Of a stretch of DNA of 64,000 nt, positions 18,399-25,904 are shown one piece after another. Numbering within the stretch: the stretch's first letter is position 1; each line of letters begins with the position of its first letter. The DNA is from CAIQPV01 sp963719855. GTDB taxonomy: Bacteria; Pseudomonadota; Gammaproteobacteria; Burkholderiales; Gallionellaceae. The stretch is from contig CAVRDK010000001.1 of the NCBI GenBank assembly GCA_963719855.1, positions 372,001-436,000 of the forward strand. Direction: 5' to 3'. Made by a program: the position numbers and the translations under genes. The notes beneath the pieces are model-generated. The model made no database searches, was not told the origin of the DNA, and was given only the letters and a program-made list of their open reading frames with translations.

Positions 18399-18568
18399 TT
18401 TTGAAATGTGACCCAAAAGAGCGCATTTCAGTCCCGAGAGATCATGTTACGTCCCTATGATTCATAAGATGGTCTGCTTCACTGAGAGGCCATTTTAAAG
18501 CCAGTGGTTCATTTCGCATTCGGAACGAGCCTTGGAAATGATCAATGTGAATCGTAGGGCTAATCAAG
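18399..18568. other. short gene-free stretch with an imperfect inverted repeat
   Basis: CCCTATGATTCA at 18453-18464 and TGAATCGTAGGG at 18548-18559 form an 11-of-12 inverted repeat that ends ten bases before the next start, a possible operator. Just upstream (18360-18410) an ATG frame reads MNRSDLINRLA then stops after six more residues; it resembles the first helix of an IHF/HU protein and may be a gene remnant. Confidence 0.3.
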
Positions 18569-18904
18569 ATGAATACCTTCGATGTGGTTTGCGCTGCTGC
18601 CGGAGGGAAGGCGGTTGTGCCAGAAAAACAGGCAGGGGAGATCATCGGGGGTGTCTCGGTAAAGACACTAAGAAATCTTCGGGCCGAAGGAAAAGAACTT
18701 CTACCAACAATTGAGATCGGTGGTCGTCGGTATGTCTGTATTTCTGATATTGCTGAGTTCATTGATCAGCGGCGGCCAAAAGCTATTCCTCCGACTGCTT
18801 CGATTCCAGCAACTCTAGCACCACCGTTACCAAGACGGGTCGGGCGCCCAAAAAAATCTGAACTATCTAAACGCAAAGTAATGGAACTTGCTAATTGCGC
18901 CTAG
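18569..18904 (+). CDS. small helix-turn-helix DNA-binding protein
   Basis: A 111-residue protein. An AlpA/excisionase-like core spans residues 18-67 (KQAGEIIGGVSVKTLRNLRA, GGRRYVCISDIAEFI), with the turn between two helices and a short wing, followed by a proline-rich linker and a basic end (RRVGRPKKSELSKRK). Such proteins are typically excision or transfer regulators of integrative elements. It lies near the right end of the first element, before the tRNA-Ser repeat, where an excisionase would be expected. It has the same layout as the protein at 21097-21447. Confidence 0.55.
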   Translation: MNTFDVVCAAAGGKAVVPEKQAGEIIGGVSVKTLRNLRAEGKELLPTIEIGGRRYVCISDIAEFIDQRRPKAIPPTASIPATLAPPLPRRVGRPKKSELSKRKVMELANCA

Positions 18905-19074
18905 TCATTGTCTCGTTGATAGTCCGTCGAACCGTTTCAAAAATCTCTTGACCATCATATAGTCGGCATCGGCTCAATTCTTCATAATTTGGGCGATTCC
19001 CCGATTCTGGCGAAGTATGTTGATGACGCAGTATCCAATATGCTGAGTCAAGCGGCGTGGCAAAGGCTAATTTA

Positions 19075-19136
19075 GGGACAAAACGGGGACAGTTGAGCCG
19101 GGATGCAGCGGGACATTCGGGGACAAAACGGGGACA
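19075..19136. repeat. two perfect 17-bp direct repeats, candidate integrase arm sites
   Basis: GGGACAAAACGGGGACA occurs at 19075-19091 and again at 19120-19136 (centres 45 bp apart), with a partial copy GCGGGACATTCGG between. The two elements contain four GGGACA motifs in one orientation. Repeats of this kind next to a tRNA 3' end are typical of arm-type sites of a tyrosine integrase. They differ from the TTGCCACA repeats on the other side of the tRNA fragment, so they may belong to a different integrase. Confidence 0.5.
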
Positions 19137-19215
19137 CTGATAAAAAAATATTGAAAGTTATCCACAGATAAAGCTATCCGAAAATCATATTTTTGGTTAT
19201 CAGTTTTGAAAAACA

Positions 19216-19248
19216 AAAACCCGTAACGCATTGAGCTATACGGGTTTT
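19216..19248 (-). terminator. rho-independent terminator downstream of the original tRNA-Ser 3' end
   Basis: AAAACCCGTA at 19216-19225 pairs with TACGGGTTTT at 19239-19248 across a 13-base loop. Read on the minus strand the stem is followed by GTTTTTC, giving the T tract of a terminator. It lies 11 bases beyond the truncated tRNA-Ser 3' end in the direction of tRNA transcription, so it may be the old tRNA terminator. Confidence 0.5.
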
Positions 19249-19259
19249 TATAGTATTTC

Positions 19260-19321
19260 TGGCGGAGAGGGCGGGATTCGAACCCGCGTTCAGGTATTAC
19301 CCGAAACACGCTTTCCAGGCG
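19260..19321 (-). repeat. left attachment-site copy: displaced 3' part of tRNA-Ser
   Basis: These 62 bases are identical to 37459-37520, the 3' part of the complete tRNA-Ser from the anticodon loop to CCA. The match stops exactly at 19321; the tRNA 5' half is missing here. It marks the left junction of the island between 19322 and 37520, produced by integration into the tRNA gene. Confidence 0.85.
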
Positions 19322-19393
19322 ACTTAATGAAAACTCATGAATCCTTTTGTTGACGCGGCATTTAAGGTTGTGGAAAATATGAAAAAGTATTTA

Positions 19394-19417
19394 TTGCCAC
19401 AATTTTGCCACACTGAA
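19394..19417. repeat. TTGCCACA repeats, candidate arm sites of the island integrase (left)
   Basis: A 24-bp block with TTGCCACA twice, ending CACTGAA, lies 17 bases before the integrase start. It matches 37372-37395 at the other end of the island at 23 of 24 positions in the same orientation. Paired copies just inside both ends fit arm-type integrase or excisionase binding. Confidence 0.5.
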
Positions 19418-19434
19418 CAGGAAAGACCAAATTT

Positions 19435-20448
19435 ATGGCTACCATCAGAAAAAGAGGTGAATTCCAATGGGAAGCTCAAGTCCGCAGGAAGGGCTATCCA
19501 CCTCAATCTAAGACCTTCAACACTCGCTCTGATGCAGACCTCTGGGCGGCAACCACAGAGAGCGAGATGGGGCGCGGGGTGTTCATTGATCGTAGTGATG
19601 CCGAACGCAATACCATCGGTGAAATTATTGATCGCTTCACTTCTGAATTTGCGCCTCATCACTACAAGCCGCGCGAGGATGGGAAGGAGGCTTGGCGTTT
19701 TCAGTGTGAGCATTTGAAAACCGCGCTCGGGAAATTTTCTCTTGCGGCGCTTGATCAAAAACTGGTTGCACAATACCGTGATAAGCGGCTCAGCGTGGTC
19801 GGAGATAGCACGGTACGCAAAGAGTTGTTCATGCTTTCGAAAATTCTCAAGTTTGCAGAAATAGAGTGCGCCATTGTTCTGCCGCGCGGGAACCCGGTCG
19901 AGAAAATCCGCAAACCATCTGAGAGTAAGTCGAGGGATCGTCGTTTGAATGAAGAGGAATGGAATAGGTTGGAGGAGGAGTGTCGCAAAAGCCGGAACAC
20001 CTACCTGTTGCCTGCTATGCAATTGGCCGTGGAGACGGGCATGCGGCAGGGCGAACTACTCGGGCTGACTTGGAAAAACATAGATAAAAAGCGATCCATC
20101 GCATTTTTGAAAGACACAAAAAATGGCGAGGAGCGCGCAGTCCCACTTTCGCCGACAGCGCTTGCTGTGCTCGATACTCTGCCAGTTTCGATTCGAGGGA
20201 AAGTGATTTCAGTTGAGCGCATGACGCTCTTTCATGCATTCCAAGCCGCTTGCGGGCGTGCAGGGGTAGAGGATTTCACTTGGCACGATTTGCGCCACGA
20301 GGCGCTTTCACGATTGGCCGAGCGCGGGGATATGTCAGTCCTGGAGCTCGCCGCAGTCTCGGGCCACAAAACCCTGCAAATGCTGAAAAGGTACACCCAC
20401 TTGCAGGCCGAAAAATTGGCCGTGAAGCTGGCAACGAGCGCCAGATAG
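19435..20448 (+). CDS. int: tyrosine-recombinase integrase
   Basis: A 337-residue phage-type integrase. The N-terminal arm-binding domain (ATIRKRGEFQWEAQVRRKGY, KTFNTRSDADLWAATTESEM) is followed by a SAM-like core-binding domain and the catalytic domain. All active-site residues are visible: Arg in ETGMRQGELLGL, Lys in DTKNGEERAVPL, HDLRHEALSRLAERG, the second His in VSGHKTLQML, and Tyr in RYTHL. It lies 113 bases inside the left tRNA-Ser repeat and reads into the island, so it is the enzyme expected to catalyse integration at the tRNA. Confidence 0.9.
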   Translation: MATIRKRGEFQWEAQVRRKGYPPQSKTFNTRSDADLWAATTESEMGRGVFIDRSDAERNTIGEIIDRFTSEFAPHHYKPREDGKEAWRFQCEHLKTALGKFSLAALDQKLVAQYRDKRLSVVGDSTVRKELFMLSKILKFAEIECAIVLPRGNPVEKIRKPSESKSRDRRLNEEEWNRLEEECRKSRNTYLLPAMQLAVETGMRQGELLGLTWKNIDKKRSIAFLKDTKNGEERAVPLSPTALAVLDTLPVSIRGKVISVERMTLFHAFQAACGRAGVEDFTWHDLRHEALSRLAERGDMSVLELAAVSGHKTLQMLKRYTHLQAEKLAVKLATSAR

Positions 20449-20544
20449 TTGTCTCTAGTTACCTGTGTTTGTCTATAGTTAATGCATTGAAATTAAACGA
20501 AAACAACTATTGACAGAGTAAGGCCGTTCTGGAAAAATGCAAGC

Positions 20545-20994
20545 ATGTGGGAGACATATAAACAGCGCTGTAGAAAAAATTTTAAGGAAGAGATCGGAGA
20601 CCGGTCTGGAGTCCGAATTTTTCTTTTTTACACTTCCATTTGTTTCGGAAATCTGGGAATACTTTTCACCGGTTTTTTTGCGCTAATTTTTGCAGCTTGG
20701 TTTTCAGTCTCTTTTCATATTTTGCCAGCCGAAGTAGCCGGTAAGATTGCTGGAATTGTCTTGGTTGGATGGTTGTATTTTATGCTCGCGTTTTATTGCA
20801 CCAAGACGGGCAATAAGTTTATTGCGCGTATTGGTGAAGAAATCGAAAAATCAATCCTTGCCGCTTTGCATGCATTGCGAGTTTTGCCGGTACTGCCTTT
20901 GTCGCAATACGTGAAATTTATCTGCCTTGATGAAGCTGCTAGCAGCTTCATTTCTTCTACTCCGTTTATTCCACCCCGCCTGTACCTCCCCTGA
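20545..20994 (+). CDS. two-helix membrane protein, unknown
   Basis: The protein has 149 residues and two strong membrane segments (FLFYTSICFGNLGILFTGFF continuing to AAWFSV, and GIVLVGWLYFMLAFYC), a basic N-terminus and a soluble tail. A TTGACA hexamer at 20511-20516, just upstream, could be part of its promoter. No Shine-Dalgarno sequence is obvious before the ATG. Two 13-bp repeats TTGTCT(C/A)TAGTTA at 20449-20461 and 20469-20481 lie between it and the integrase. Not recognised; could be an entry-exclusion or cargo protein. Confidence 0.45.
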   Translation: MWETYKQRCRKNFKEEIGDRSGVRIFLFYTSICFGNLGILFTGFFALIFAAWFSVSFHILPAEVAGKIAGIVLVGWLYFMLAFYCTKTGNKFIARIGEEIEKSILAALHALRVLPVLPLSQYVKFICLDEAASSFISSTPFIPPRLYLP

Positions 20995-21096
20995 TATTTC
21001 GTTTCCAGTTTAATCCGGTTTTGAAAATCAGGTGGGGTGCGGCACAGCAACCCTAACCGCGAGCCGCGCCTTGCCTTGACAAGCAAGGAGTTGCAA

Positions 21097-21447
21097 ATGA
21101 ATTTCCAAAATGAAATCGCCGCGCTTATGCGCGAGCGTTTCGCTGCATATCCGCCGATTCTGAAAATCCCACAGGTTGCGGAAGCCTTGATGGAGGACGT
21201 TCCAACGATCCGTGCGCGCATTCGACGTGGAACTTTCCAGATTACTGTTAGGCAAGAAGATGGGAATCCCCAATATGTTTTATTGGCTGATCTGGTGCGT
21301 TTTCTCTGCACTGGTGAAGTCCAACCGCAACCTACTGCTCGACCAATTCGCAAGCCCCGCAATCCACATGGCCTGAATGGCAAGCGTAAGCGTGGTGCGC
21401 CGACGAAAGCAGAGCGTGTTGCCCGCGAGCTTGCGGGAGGGGCTTGA
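21097..21447 (+). CDS. AlpA-like DNA-binding regulator
   Basis: A 116-residue protein with AAGGAG six bases before the ATG. The middle (ILKIPQVAEALMEDVPTIRA, RIRRGTF, YVLLADLVRFL) is an excisionase/AlpA-like winged helix with a target-reading loop; the end is basic and proline-rich (KRGAPTKAERVARELA). It precedes the replication-initiator gene by one base and is probably cotranscribed. Likely role: control of excision, replication or transfer of the island. It is similar in layout to the protein at 18569. Confidence 0.55.
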   Translation: MNFQNEIAALMRERFAAYPPILKIPQVAEALMEDVPTIRARIRRGTFQITVRQEDGNPQYVLLADLVRFLCTGEVQPQPTARPIRKPRNPHGLNGKRKRGAPTKAERVARELAGGA

Positions 21448-21448
21448 G

Positions 21449-22255
21449 ATGAGCATCCTTCTGATGTCGAGAGTTTTCGCGACGAGCCTTCAGCCATCGA
21501 AAAAAATCGTTCTTCTTGCACTCGCAGATTTCGCGAATGACGATGGAAAAAATATTTTTCCATCGGTCGCGACGATAGCCAAAAAATCTTCGCTTTCGCA
21601 TCGAAGCGTCCAAACTATCATCGGGGATTTCAAGGGATCAGGGATTCTGCGCGTTACAAAAAATCCATTCGGCGGTGCACCTGGCGTAACTCGACACCTC
21701 GAAATCAATCTGGCTGCACTTGAGAATCTGATGCGTTTAGCGAGGGATGAAAACTTTGCACCCGTGCCAGAGACGGGTGCAGATGATGGTGATGGAGGGG
21801 TGAAAATTGGCGACAAGACGAGCGAAGCACCTGCACCCAAACCGTCACAGAACCACCCTAAAACCACCACCACAAAAGAGCATTCTGATTCGGGTAGTGG
21901 TGGCGAAACAGAAGAATTGGAATGGCCATCACAACTGGACTCTGAAGAGCAGGATGCAATTCAGGCCGTTCTTTCCTGCTTATCCACTTCTCACCAACAA
22001 AAACAATTCGTTCTTGATGAGCTACGGGCAGCGCTGACACGTCGTGAGATTCCACGCAAGGCTGCATGGGTGCGGTCGGTATTAGAGAAAGGTATCGAAC
22101 GTACACCAGCGGGCAAGGCTTACGACCGCACGCGGAGGGAGAGAAGCGAGCGGAAAGAAAGCCAAAGTCACAAGCCGTCAGAACCCAAGACAGAGCTTGA
22201 GAAAAAATCTGGACGGGAACGGCTTCGCAAAATGAAGGAGGCACTCAAAAAATGA
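21449..22255 (+). CDS. winged-helix replication-initiation-like protein
   Basis: A 268-residue protein starting at the ATG at 21449, one base after the previous stop. Residues 15-85 form a winged helix of the phage/plasmid replication-initiator type (KKIVLLALADFANDDGKNIF, SVATIAKKSSLSHRSVQTII, GILRVTKN). An acidic, threonine-rich linker follows, then a helical domain (EQDAIQAVLSCLSTSHQQKQ, RREIPRKAAWVRSVLEKGI) and a basic tail. This resembles O-protein-like helix-turn-helix replication proteins of mobile islands. It overlaps the next gene by four bases. Confidence 0.6.
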   Translation: MSILLMSRVFATSLQPSKKIVLLALADFANDDGKNIFPSVATIAKKSSLSHRSVQTIIGDFKGSGILRVTKNPFGGAPGVTRHLEINLAALENLMRLARDENFAPVPETGADDGDGGVKIGDKTSEAPAPKPSQNHPKTTTTKEHSDSGSGGETEELEWPSQLDSEEQDAIQAVLSCLSTSHQQKQFVLDELRAALTRREIPRKAAWVRSVLEKGIERTPAGKAYDRTRRERSERKESQSHKPSEPKTELEKKSGRERLRKMKEALKK

Positions 22256-22998
22256 ACCCGTCAAATGAAAAAATTATGACTATCCCTCACATGAGTTATT
22301 TGGAGAAACAGTCGCGCGCCGATGCCAAACGTGAGCTTGTCCTAAAATTCCTTGCCTCTGGCGAGGTGTTTTCAACGACCACTATATTGTCGCGCGTCAT
22401 CAGCGCATCACCCAGCAGTACCGCGCGCACGCTGGACTATTTGATGCGCGCTGGGGCTCTGAAATCCGAGATGCATGTGATTCAGTGCCGCCATACCTAT
22501 GTCTATGGAATTACGCCACACGGTTTGGGGTTGGTGGGCAAATTCGATAGTCGATATTTTGAGTTAGGCAAAACCAATTCGGCCTACATCCCACATAACC
22601 TTGCCACTCAATCGGCACGGCTGAATGCAGAGGAACGCAGTTGGGGGGATTGGGTGCCAGGGAAAATATTGTACGGCAAAGGCATTGAGAAAGTGCCGGA
22701 TGCCATTGTTACATCACCATCTGGCGAGTGTGTGGCGATTGAGATTGAGCGGCATATCAAAACTCAAAAAAGGTACAGAGAAATCATCAGCGCACACCTG
22801 CAGGCCATTACGCAAAAGCGATGGGCGGAAGTGCACTACCTGTGCCCGGATGGCCTGCACAAGAAAGTCGAAGCGGCGTTCGCGCACATTGATTCAGTTT
22901 TTGTAAAAGGAGAGCGAGTCCCACTCCAGCAAAAACATCGGAACTGCTTCAAATTCTTTGCGTTGAATTCATGGCCTATAACTGAGAAAGGAGAATAA
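22252..22998 (+). CDS. MobC / plasmid replication-relaxation-like protein
   Basis: The protein has 248 residues. A winged-helix N-terminal half (REDAKRELVLKFLASGEVF-like region, ISASPSSTARTLDYLMRAG, YGITPHGLGLVG) precedes a C-terminal domain with a nuclease-like pattern (KVPDAIV, then VAIEIERHIKTQKRYREII). PD...ExE followed by basic residues recalls PD-(D/E)xK folds and the replication-relaxation family found with MobC. Position between a Rep-like protein and a coupling ATPase supports a role in mobilisation. No classical relaxase is present in the island, so this protein could be a functional substitute; that is inference. Confidence 0.5.
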   Translation: MNPSNEKIMTIPHMSYLEKQSRADAKRELVLKFLASGEVFSTTTILSRVISASPSSTARTLDYLMRAGALKSEMHVIQCRHTYVYGITPHGLGLVGKFDSRYFELGKTNSAYIPHNLATQSARLNAEERSWGDWVPGKILYGKGIEKVPDAIVTSPSGECVAIEIERHIKTQKRYREIISAHLQAITQKRWAEVHYLCPDGLHKKVEAAFAHIDSVFVKGERVPLQQKHRNCFKFFALNSWPITEKGE

Positions 22999-23000
22999 CC

Positions 23001-23225
23001 ATGGCAAGCAGTCTTGAAAAACTTGAAAAAAAGCGTGCGCGGCTTGAGGCGGAAATCTTGCAAGCCAAGCAAGCGGAAAAACGCAAAGCGCGACTGCTGC
23101 AACTTTTCGTTTCAACACTCGAAATGCACCCTCGCGTGCTGGAAGCTGGCGACGAAATTTTTCGTGAAAAGCTGGAGTTCGTTTTTGACGAACTCACGAA
23201 AAATTTGCCTTCCGTCAAAAAATGA
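23001..23225 (+). CDS. short coiled-coil mobilisation-type protein
   Basis: A 74-residue protein: a charged coiled coil (LEKLEKKRARLEAEILQAKQ) then a short helical end. It begins two bases after the previous stop. The pattern matches small TraD/MobD-like accessory proteins encoded beside mobilisation genes, which usually contact the relaxosome. Assignment is by pattern and context only. Confidence 0.5.
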   Translation: MASSLEKLEKKRARLEAEILQAKQAEKRKARLLQLFVSTLEMHPRVLEAGDEIFREKLEFVFDELTKNLPSVKK

Positions 23226-23245
23226 ACCATTCATTTTTTACGGAT

Positions 23246-23846
23246 AGAAGCGGAGAGAAGATGCGAAATGTCATTCGGAATGACATCGCCGCTTCATCTC
23301 TCCGCTTCTCGTCTCCGCTTGCGAGGGCAAAGCAAGGTCAAATGCAATCGCAAGTCGGGAAGACGCACCCCTCACGCTGTGCGTGCCGCCTGGGGGCGGA
23401 CGTGGGCTTGCCGCTAGGGCGGCACATTTCCCGCCTTACTCATGGCGTCCCCGGCACGCTCCGCGCTTGGGCACCCCCTTCGGGGGGCTTCGCGGGTGCA
23501 GCCCGCTCGTCCCGCACGCAGTGCGGGATTGGCGCTGGACGCGCCACCTCAATCATCCTCGAATCGCTTTGCGATTCGAGTCCGATTGACCGCGCCTGGG
23601 GGCGCGGCTGCGAAGAGGGTGCCCAAGCGCTGACGCGTTGGGACGCGGGGCTTTGCCCCCCGCTCGAAAACCGCAGCCTTGGGGCTGCTATTTCGCCTTG
23701 GGGCGAAATTTTTCGGCGGCTCCCCCCGGCCTCGGATGGCATCGCTGGGGCGATGTCATCCGAGGCGACTGCGGCAAGACGGCTGACGGCGTCATCCTTT
23801 GCCTTGTCCCACCCGGTGATTTTTTATCGTCTGGCGCAAAGCGCCA
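23246..23846. repeat. array of about twelve hairpins with three- to five-base loops
   Basis: A 600-bp GC-rich stretch packed with inverted repeats between mobilisation genes. Clear members are a 13-bp stem at 23246-23258/23297-23309 enclosing ATGTCATT-CGG-AATGACAT (23268-23286); CCCCC-TTC-GGGGG; CCCGCAC-GCA-GTGCGGG; CTCGAATCGC-TTT-GCGATTCGAG; CGCGCC-TGGG-GGCGCG; GGGGC-TTT-GCCCC; TTTCGCC-TTG-GGCGAAA; a 15-bp stem with one mismatch (CTCGGATG.CATCGC); and TGGCGC-AAA-GCGCCA at 23832-23846. A 224-codon open frame crosses it (23222-23896) but shows no protein character. It could be an origin of transfer or replication, a structured RNA or a REP-like cluster. Confidence 0.75.
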
Positions 23847-23905
23847 TCGAAAAAATCTGGGCGGCTTCCATCTGCATTACAACTAACTTTCAGTGAGGTA
23901 ATTTT

Positions 23906-25585
23906 ATGAATGAATTTCTGTTTTCCGATCCTGCAATCTTGGTAATTCGTGGCTTTATTTATGCGCATCCCTATCTTCAATTCATGGGGGTGTTTTCTTT
24001 GTTTCTTATCGCAGCATTTCATATTGAGCCAAAAAGTCTGTGGTTCAGAATCGTGTTGCTTTTGTTTTTTACCTCCATCATTGATCCTGTCTATTTATGG
24101 GGTGTTAATTCGGTGCTGGTTAGTCGCGGATTGGAGGTAGTCCCCTATTTCGAGTTGCGATATTGGGGGGCTAACTGGATTGGCGGGATAGTTCTTGCGC
24201 TCGCTTGGCTGCGCTATGCGCAGCCAAGCATTGCCGTGATGCTTTCGAAAATCAAGCGTACATCATCCTTGGAGCGCAACAAGAAAACCGATGTGCGCGA
24301 AATCGGGAAGTTCTTGCCAGCATCGCTCAATTTCGATCCCTTGCGCCATATCAATTTGAAGAAAGGCATATTTCTTGGATTGGATGAAAAACACAAACCC
24401 GTTTACATCAATGTGCCAACCGGAACCAGTGCACCCCATATTCAGGTTGTCGGCACCACTGGTTCCGGCAAGGGGGTGGCACTCGGGGTGATGGGGGTGC
24501 AATTCCTTGAGCGCGGCGAGGCAGTTATTTTCTGCGATCCCAAGGATGATGAGTGGGCACCCCACGTCATGTTTGCCGCTGCCCAGCGTTGCGGCAAGCC
24601 ATTCCACTTTATCAATCTGAACCGTCCACACGGGGCGCAGTTCAATCCATTCGAGGGGGCGACCGAGGAAGAGGCGTTCGAGCTTTTCCAAGCCGGGCTT
24701 TCATTGACAGACAAGGGCGATGCGTCAGATTTTTACGGCATTGCCGACCGCCGGGAAGCGCTGCAAACCGCCCGCCTGATGGCGAATGAAGGATTGAACC
24801 TGGCTGACGCTTTCAAGAAGCGTCAAGGCACTATGGCGGGCGCAGAAAAATTCGAGGGCAGGTTGCGGGAGTTGGCCGAAATGCCAAGCGTGAATGCACA
24901 GGCAAGTGCCGGTATTGATCTCGAAAAAGTCATCGAGGAAGGCGGTTGCGTTTATGTGGTGGGCTCGATGCGCAACGACATCGTGAAAACCGTACAACGC
25001 ATTTTGCTGATCAGATTGATTCAGCTCGCCGAACGCAGAGACCGCATCGCTGGAAATCTGCGGCCTGTGTGTATTGTACTGGATGAGGTGAAATACCATC
25101 TTTCCCGTCCTGCGCTGGAGGCGCTGGGCGCAGCACGCGACAAGGGCGTGCATTTGGTGCTTGCGCATCAGTCGCTGGGCGACTTGCGCGACTGTGCCCG
25201 CGACATGAATCCTGATGCCGTTGTTGATGCGGTCGTCGAGAACTGCCGCATCAAAATTTGCTATCAGGTGCTTAATCCGGAGACAGCGGAATGGCTGGCC
25301 GCGATGAGCGGCCAGATTCTGGTTGACGATGAGACACGCCGGGTTGAGAAGAACCTTGGTCAAGCCGAAATCGTGAGTGGAGAGCGCAGCATTCGCCAGG
25401 CTGACCGCTATCTGGTGGACGTGAACATGCTGCTGAATTTGCCGCGCAGTTCGGCAGTTGTGCTGGGGGACGGCTTGGCAAAGTTCGTTTCAATCCGGCC
25501 AATCAATACTCAGAAAAACCCAAGAGGCAATCGAAATCGAAGAAGTCCAGGGATCAAAGCTTACAGGCGGTGCTGCCGCGATTGA
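23906..25585 (+). CDS. TraD/MobB-like coupling ATPase (type IV coupling protein)
   Basis: A 559-residue membrane ATPase that should deliver DNA to a mating channel. N-terminal membrane segments (FMGVFSLFLIAAF, FRIVLLLFFTSII, WIGGIVLALAWL) precede the motor domain. Walker A is GTTGSGKG (near residue 187), Walker B VCIVLDEV, and the TraD-type recognition region includes KDDEWAPHVM and LVLAHQSLGDLRDC. Around 25511 the printed frame turns into an arginine-rich tail; the next frame instead reads TQEAIEIEEVQGSKLTGGAA and stops at 25586-25588, so a one-base change in the five-A run at 25512-25516 is likely. The island lacks a mating apparatus, so it may borrow another element's channel. Confidence 0.8.
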   Translation: MNEFLFSDPAILVIRGFIYAHPYLQFMGVFSLFLIAAFHIEPKSLWFRIVLLLFFTSIIDPVYLWGVNSVLVSRGLEVVPYFELRYWGANWIGGIVLALAWLRYAQPSIAVMLSKIKRTSSLERNKKTDVREIGKFLPASLNFDPLRHINLKKGIFLGLDEKHKPVYINVPTGTSAPHIQVVGTTGSGKGVALGVMGVQFLERGEAVIFCDPKDDEWAPHVMFAAAQRCGKPFHFINLNRPHGAQFNPFEGATEEEAFELFQAGLSLTDKGDASDFYGIADRREALQTARLMANEGLNLADAFKKRQGTMAGAEKFEGRLRELAEMPSVNAQASAGIDLEKVIEEGGCVYVVGSMRNDIVKTVQRILLIRLIQLAERRDRIAGNLRPVCIVLDEVKYHLSRPALEALGAARDKGVHLVLAHQSLGDLRDCARDMNPDAVVDAVVENCRIKICYQVLNPETAEWLAAMSGQILVDDETRRVEKNLGQAEIVSGERSIRQADRYLVDVNMLLNLPRSSAVVLGDGLAKFVSIRPINTQKNPRGNRNRRSPGIKAYRRCCRD

Positions 25586-25661
25586 TGTTTAAGCCAGTGA
25601 TCCCGCCGTGCCTGTGGCACCACGGCTAATTGATTGATAGATAGCCATAAGGAGGCATGAG

Positions 25662-25859
25662 ATGACCAGAGCGCAAATCAGCGCAGTACCGGCAGGGACT
25701 GTAATCGAGGTGGAAAACCGGGAGCACCTGGAGAAATTGATCTTCGGCGACAACAAAGCGCTTGAAGATGACCAATGCGAGTTTTACGCCAGAAAATCTT
25801 TTCTGGACTCGGTTGAGTATCTGATGAGGCAGGGGGACGGGCGGCTTGTAAAACTGTGA
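25662..25859 (+). CDS. small hypothetical protein
   Basis: A 65-residue acidic protein (MTRAQISAVPAGTVIEVENR; VEYLMRQGDGRLVKL) preceded by AAGGAGG eight bases before the ATG, a strong ribosome-binding site. No motif recognised. It lies between the coupling ATPase and the convergent AbiE genes. Confidence 0.45.
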   Translation: MTRAQISAVPAGTVIEVENREHLEKLIFGDNKALEDDQCEFYARKSFLDSVEYLMRQGDGRLVKL

Positions 25860-25904
25860 TCCGGACTCCTGCCGAATGGGGTAATGACTTGGAGATTTAC
25901 CCCA

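Larger units (their letters stand above)
18905..19434. other. gene-free junction between two mobile elements
   Basis: This 530-bp stretch holds no credible gene. In order it contains two 17-bp direct repeats (19075-19136), a terminator-like hairpin (19216-19248), the truncated tRNA-Ser repeat (19260-19321) and TTGCCACA repeats before the integrase (19394-19417). Each is listed separately. Confidence 0.6.

Noticed and set aside
18360..18412. Start of an IHF/HU-like gene (MNRSDLINRLA)
   Set aside because: Only 17 codons before a stop; could be chance or a remnant, so it is mentioned only in the gap entry.
23246..23846. Possible CRISPR array
   Set aside because: The stems differ from each other and are not spaced by unique sequence of constant length; no cas genes are nearby.
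23222..23896. A 224-codon open frame across the hairpin array
   Set aside because: Sequence is dominated by translated palindromes, no domain or ribosome-binding site is evident, and the hairpins explain the low stop frequency of GC-rich DNA.
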